The notes under the pieces were generated by a model. That model worked only from the letters and a program-made list of their open reading frames with translations, ran no database searches and was not told the origin of the DNA. Source: Pseudorhodobacter antarcticus (GTDB lineage Bacteria; Pseudomonadota; Alphaproteobacteria; Rhodobacterales; Rhodobacteraceae). Taken from it: 64,000 nucleotides of DNA. A program made the position numbers and the translations under genes. The number at the start of each line of letters is the position of its first letter. Position 1 is the stretch's first letter. Shown here piece by piece: positions 63,449-64,000 of this stretch. Where the stretch lies: positions 62,001 to 126,000 of the forward strand of contig CAMAQR010000004.1 of assembly GCA_945860375.1 (NCBI GenBank), in the 5' to 3' direction.

Positions 63449-64000
63449 ATGCTTTCAAGAACCGCCGACAACCTTTTCTGGATTGCCCGCAACATGGAAC
63501 GCGCCGAAACCGCCGCGCGGCTGCTGGAAGCGGGCGCACGGATATCGCTGCTGCCCACGGCGCTCGGCTATCGCAACGATTGGGACAGCTTGCTGCGGGC
63601 ATCGGGCAACGCCAATGGCTATGTGGCGAAATACGGCGAACCAGTGCAGAAAAACATTGAGAACTATTTGTTCTTTGACCGCGAAAACCCGAACTCGGTG
63701 GCGTCCTGCCTGACCTTGGCACGGGAAAACGCCCGCATTGTCCGCACTGCTCTGACGACGCAAGTTTGGGATGCGCTGAACACCGCCTTTCAGGAGTTGC
63801 GCCAGATCGAGGCCAACCGTTCCGTGCATGAGTTGTCCCGTCTGACCGATTGGGTGACGCGCCACACGGCCATGGTAAGGGGGGCGATTGACGCCACGCT
63901 GTTGCGCAACGATGGCTATAACCTGTTGAACATCGGTTATTATCTGGAGCGCGGCGACAGCACCGCGCGGCTGATGGATGTCAAGTATTACGTCCTACTG
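63449..64000 (+). CDS. Alpha-E domain protein (DUF403), 5' part
   Basis: First 184 residues of an all-helical protein, truncated at the window end. MLSRTADNLFWIARNMERAE is the diagnostic DUF403/alpha-E beginning, and NLLNIGYYLERGDSTARLMD repeats the same helix pattern. It is encoded 3 nt after the ATP-grasp gene. In other genomes the next gene is often a transglutaminase-like protease, which should lie just outside this window. Confidence 0.93.
   Translation, partial: MLSRTADNLFWIARNMERAETAARLLEAGARISLLPTALGYRNDWDSLLRASGNANGYVAKYGEPVQKNIENYLFFDRENPNSVASCLTLARENARIVRTALTTQVWDALNTAFQELRQIEANRSVHELSRLTDWVTRHTAMVRGAIDATLLRNDGYNLLNIGYYLERGDSTARLMDVKYYVLL

Overview
The window looks like chromosomal DNA of a Rhodobacteraceae-type alphaproteobacterium. 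The signs are high GC, dense gene packing with many ATGA/GTGA start-stop overlaps, small proteins of the DUF2842, DUF1178 and DUF6476 type, HflKC, an alphaproteobacterial RpoH, a circularly permuted ATP-grasp/alpha-E pair, and a dispersed 'GGATATTTT..GCCAAGATGAA' intergenic repeat that I associate with this family. I saw no prophage, insertion sequence, CRISPR array or plasmid replication gene. The genus cannot be fixed from the sequence alone.

Layout. 1-1.7 kb: threonine breakdown (kbl, tdh). 1.7-2.3 kb: one tRNA-Cys and two identical tRNA-Gly genes. 2.3-12 kb, minus strand: a nine-gene cassette with a polar amino acid ABC transporter, two glutamine-synthetase-like amide ligases, a class I glutamine amidotransferase, a PuuB-like FAD oxidoreductase and a DegT-family aminotransferase. 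It looks like a gamma-glutamylated amine (polyamine-type) uptake and catabolism unit, with three palindromes in its gaps. 12-26 kb: mostly housekeeping genes (TerB-like and PhnD-like pair, rlmJ, pyrG, secG, purA, thiamine pyrophosphokinase, an EamA exporter, L-serine dehydratase, a glutathione transferase) plus a 708-residue acidic protein of unknown function and a small EF-hand protein.

26-40 kb: mntH with a probable metal-regulator box, rpiA-gor, hflK-hflC-degP (membrane and periplasmic protein quality control), a lipoprotein/HD-hydrolase pair, a [2Fe-2S] ferredoxin, an orphan alpha/beta-hydrolase-like protein, SDR, DUF1178, Nudix, and a histone-deacetylase-like protein. 40-48 kb, minus strand: waaA and a PotGHIF-type ABC transporter with an amidase-signature enzyme on each side, suggesting uptake and hydrolysis of amide compounds.

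48-54 kb: a cobalamin unit. A consensus promoter and an adenosylcobalamin riboswitch precede btuB, a periplasmic binding protein, a 51-codon unrecognised small ORF with pentapeptide repeats, btuC, btuD and a second binding protein with no signal peptide. 54-64 kb: a DUF6476-type membrane protein and an RluA-type pseudouridine synthase whose start codons share one CCATGG, rpoH with a structured leader, psd-pssA phospholipid synthesis, a Gfo/Idh/MocA oxidoreductase coupled to a capsule-transferase-like protein, an M3 peptidase, and an ATP-grasp/alpha-E pair cut by the window end.

The items most worth following up are the 51-codon ORF between btuF and btuC, the signal-less BtuF paralogue, the amine cassette with its operators, the amidase-flanked transporter, the orphan HSQG hydrolase, the large acidic protein, and the ATP-grasp/alpha-E pair.
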